Both the position numbers and the translations under genes were made by a program. Positions 14,639 through 16,427 of a DNA stretch of 16,427 nt are shown piece after piece. Every line of letters starts with the position of its first letter. The first letter of the stretch is position 1. Under the pieces are notes generated by a model that did not search any database, had not been told where the DNA came from, and was given only the letters and a program-made list of their open reading frames with translations. Source of the stretch: WYZ-LMO11 sp964617245 (GTDB lineage Archaea > Thermoproteota > Methanomethylicia > Methanomethylicales > Methanomethylicaceae); contig CAZTWF010000098.1 in the NCBI GenBank assembly GCA_964617245.1, forward strand, positions 1-16,427, in the 5' to 3' direction.

Positions 14639-16324
14639 TTAGAATTGTTCAAATTTAAGGAATTGTTCTTTTTCTTCTGGTGTATATTCACGTCTCCATC
14701 TCTTTCTAGCCCATTCAGCTACGTAGATTAATGTAACAATTGCTGCTACTAATGATACTACACCAGGAACATATGCGCCTGCCTTAAAGTTCCACCATGC
14801 ACCATAAATTGCTGCTGGAAGAGATATACCAAATAATGTTATTACCATAGCAGCTCTCCAGTATATTGGATTCTTTCCATGTAATCTAGCCCATTCACCA
14901 ACAATTATAAATGAAAATACTGCTAATGATGTTGATAATATTGGGAATAATGCCCATATGTATAAGTAACCAGCACTAATTGCAAGTCCAATTACAAGAA
15001 GTGCTGATATAATACCAGCAATCCATCTAGATGCTGTAACATATTTTGTTATTTTTCTTTTTGCAACTAATTGTACAAATTCTAAGCCTAATACACGCAT
15101 ATTTCTAAATCCTGAATAGAAAGTACTCACCATAAATACTAAAGCAATCCACATACCAAGGATCTTAAGAAGATCTACAGGTAATGGTAACATTGTACCT
15201 ACAATTTTAGCAAAGCCTACACCATATGCTACAGTCCAACCTGCTTTTAATGCTGGAAGATATTCTGTTACAGGAAGAACTAACATTGCTAAAAATGCAG
15301 TCCATAAACCAACACTTTCTAGAACTTCTCCACCATATCCAATTATTCTTACCCATCTTTCTTCAGGAAAACGTTTACATGTATATGCACCTATCCAATA
15401 TACATGCATTCCTGTAAGAGCACCACATGATACCATCATAGTAATACCAGGATAGAACCATCCACTAGGTGTTAATCTTGGATCATAAAAAATAAGAGCT
15501 GGAAATTCTACTGGCATATTAGCAATAATCGCTCCTATAAATAATAATACAACACCTGTAGTCATATACAAGAACATCATAAAGTTTGCTGGTTCTGAAT
15601 ATAGCCAATTAGGAAGACATGCAGCTAATATTCCTACAATTGCAAGAAATACATACCAGAATTCTGCAGGAAGTTTTATTGGATTCATCAAACCTACATA
15701 TAAGGCTATTAAGAATATAACATATTGAATTATTCCAATAAGCCATACAGGCCATCCTTTTTTATAAAGTAAATAGCCACTAGGAGGACCTATTATTGCT
15801 AATAGGATTACGGGAATAAAGAGTGCTGGAAAACCTGTTGTTCCAACTATTATTAATCTAGCAAAAGCTGCACAAAAGCTTACAATTGCAATATAACCTA
15901 TAAAGACAAATAGTATACCTGATAGAGGAGTTATCCATCTATATGATATTTCACTTAGTGTTTGACCACGTTGACGCATAGCAACAAATCCAGCAGCATA
16001 ATCATGAACTGATCCTAGGAATATATTAACTGGAAGTACATAAAGTATACCTGAAGCCCATCCCCATTGAGCTATTGCTACACCACCAGCTAGAGGAGCT
16101 CCTCCTGCAGTTGCTGCCCAGTGATCACCAAATAATGAGTATGGATTTGCAGGATAGAAGTCAAAATCATCTCTAAAAGCTACAGCAGGAGTTTTTCTAT
16201 TAGGATCAGGTGTAAAGTATACTTTTTCAAGTTTCTTTGAAACAACAAATACACCGAATAGCCAAAATGCAAGACCAATTATTACTAAATATGCAGTTGT
16301 CATTTGCATAGTAAAATTCCCCAT
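14639..16324 (-). CDS. cstA: CstA-family transporter (carbon starvation protein A)
   Basis: A 561-residue inner-membrane transporter of the CstA family, with about 14-16 hydrophobic segments through the whole length. Family signatures are FGDHWAATAGGAPLAGGVAIAQWGW near residues 65-89 and the HDYAAGFVAMRQRGQTLSEI block at about 107-126. Bacterial CstA and BtsT take up peptides or pyruvate; the archaeal substrate is not established. It is shorter than E. coli CstA (about 700), as usual for this branch, and ends in a charged cytoplasmic tail rich in Glu and Lys. ATG 16324 is the first possible start; the next methionines (residues 6 and 8) also precede the first membrane segment. No ribosome binding site is visible, and TATA-like boxes lie 27 and 45 bases upstream. 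Confidence 0.9.
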   Translation of the reverse strand: MGNFTMQMTTAYLVIIGLAFWLFGVFVVSKKLEKVYFTPDPNRKTPAVAFRDDFDFYPANPYSLFGDHWAATAGGAPLAGGVAIAQWGWASGILYVLPVNIFLGSVHDYAAGFVAMRQRGQTLSEISYRWITPLSGILFVFIGYIAIVSFCAAFARLIIVGTTGFPALFIPVILLAIIGPPSGYLLYKKGWPVWLIGIIQYVIFLIALYVGLMNPIKLPAEFWYVFLAIVGILAACLPNWLYSEPANFMMFLYMTTGVVLLFIGAIIANMPVEFPALIFYDPRLTPSGWFYPGITMMVSCGALTGMHVYWIGAYTCKRFPEERWVRIIGYGGEVLESVGLWTAFLAMLVLPVTEYLPALKAGWTVAYGVGFAKIVGTMLPLPVDLLKILGMWIALVFMVSTFYSGFRNMRVLGLEFVQLVAKRKITKYVTASRWIAGIISALLVIGLAISAGYLYIWALFPILSTSLAVFSFIIVGEWARLHGKNPIYWRAAMVITLFGISLPAAIYGAWWNFKAGAYVPGVVSLVAAIVTLIYVAEWARKRWRREYTPEEKEQFLKFEQF

Positions 16325-16345
16325 AATAAATAGTATAATAAGGTA

Positions 16346-16376
16346 CTTATAATATTTTCCAAAAATTTTATATATC
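16346..16376 (-). promoter_or_regulatory. cstA promoter (two TATA-like boxes)
   Basis: On the minus strand, GATATATAAAATT (about 16364-16376) is the better TATA match and would give a leader of about 19 bases without a ribosome binding site. AAAATATTATAAG (16346-16358) is centred about 27 bases before the ATG and would give a leaderless message. Which is used cannot be decided. Confidence 0.4.
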
Positions 16377-16407
16377 TGTTTTTTAATTACCTAAAAATCT
16401 TGAAAAA

Positions 16408-16427
16408 TTATAAGAATATTCTTATAA
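16408..16427. repeat. Perfect 20-base palindrome upstream of cstA
   Basis: TTATAAGAATATTCTTATAA is its own reverse complement. It begins 84 bases upstream of the cstA ATG and touches the window edge, so it may be longer. It could be an operator for a dimeric regulator of cstA or of a divergent neighbour outside the window, or it may be chance in AT-rich DNA. Confidence 0.5.

Noticed and set aside
1..16427. tRNA or rRNA genes, CRISPR arrays, insertion sequences
   Set aside because: No cloverleaf-like GC-rich segment, spaced direct repeats, transposase-like frame or terminal inverted repeats were found by reading; gaps are short and AT-rich.

Overview
The window looks like an ordinary chromosomal stretch from an AT-rich (roughly 70% A+T by eye) archaeon, probably thermophilic and anaerobic, in or near the Thermoproteota (TACK) lineages. 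The evidence is a LysK-type hydrolase of the LysW pathway, a PAC2 proteasome chaperone with a C-terminal HbYX motif, a stomatin/long NfeD pair, an M42 (TET-type) aminopeptidase and an archaeal-type S-adenosylhomocysteinase. TATA-like boxes lie about 25-27 bases upstream of several start codons, which suggests leaderless transcripts; other genes have Shine-Dalgarno sites of the GGTGA type. An MtaA-like methylcobamide:coenzyme M methyltransferase and an HdrD-like protein paired with a FAD dehydrogenase hint at methyl-dependent methanogenesis or a relative of it, as reported for Methanomethylicia (Verstraetearchaeota) and Korarchaeota. No mcr gene is in the window, so this is inference.

Layout. 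Positions 1-1065 (+) hold a lysK-like gene cut at the left edge. It meets head-on an hsp20-PAC2 proteostasis pair (minus strand, 1055-2183). Next on the minus strand are the nfeD-stomatin membrane-quality pair (2220-4356), a possible frameshifted small gene (4386-4554), an arginase-fold hydrolase (4560-5594), and an HdrD-like Fe-S protein with a FAD-linked dehydrogenase (5612-8324). A divergent promoter region (8325-8462) separates these from a plus-strand cluster: pycB without a biotin domain, M42 aminopeptidase, an HExxH protein, ahcY and DUF169 (8463-13632). The cluster converges on mtaA (minus), which is preceded by cstA (minus), whose promoter region lies at the right edge and includes a perfect 20-base palindrome.

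How the genes may work together. CstA (peptide or pyruvate uptake), the M42 peptidase and the carboxyltransferase PycB fit import and use of peptides or C3 acids. MtaA, AhcY and perhaps DUF169 deal with methyl transfer. The FAD-protein/HdrD pair probably moves electrons from an organic acid to, or from, a disulfide such as CoM-S-S-CoB. No RNA genes, insertion sequences or CRISPR arrays were seen. No unannotated stretch exceeds 300 bases; the longest gaps are 4357-4559, which holds the broken small ORF, and 8325-8462, which holds two promoters.
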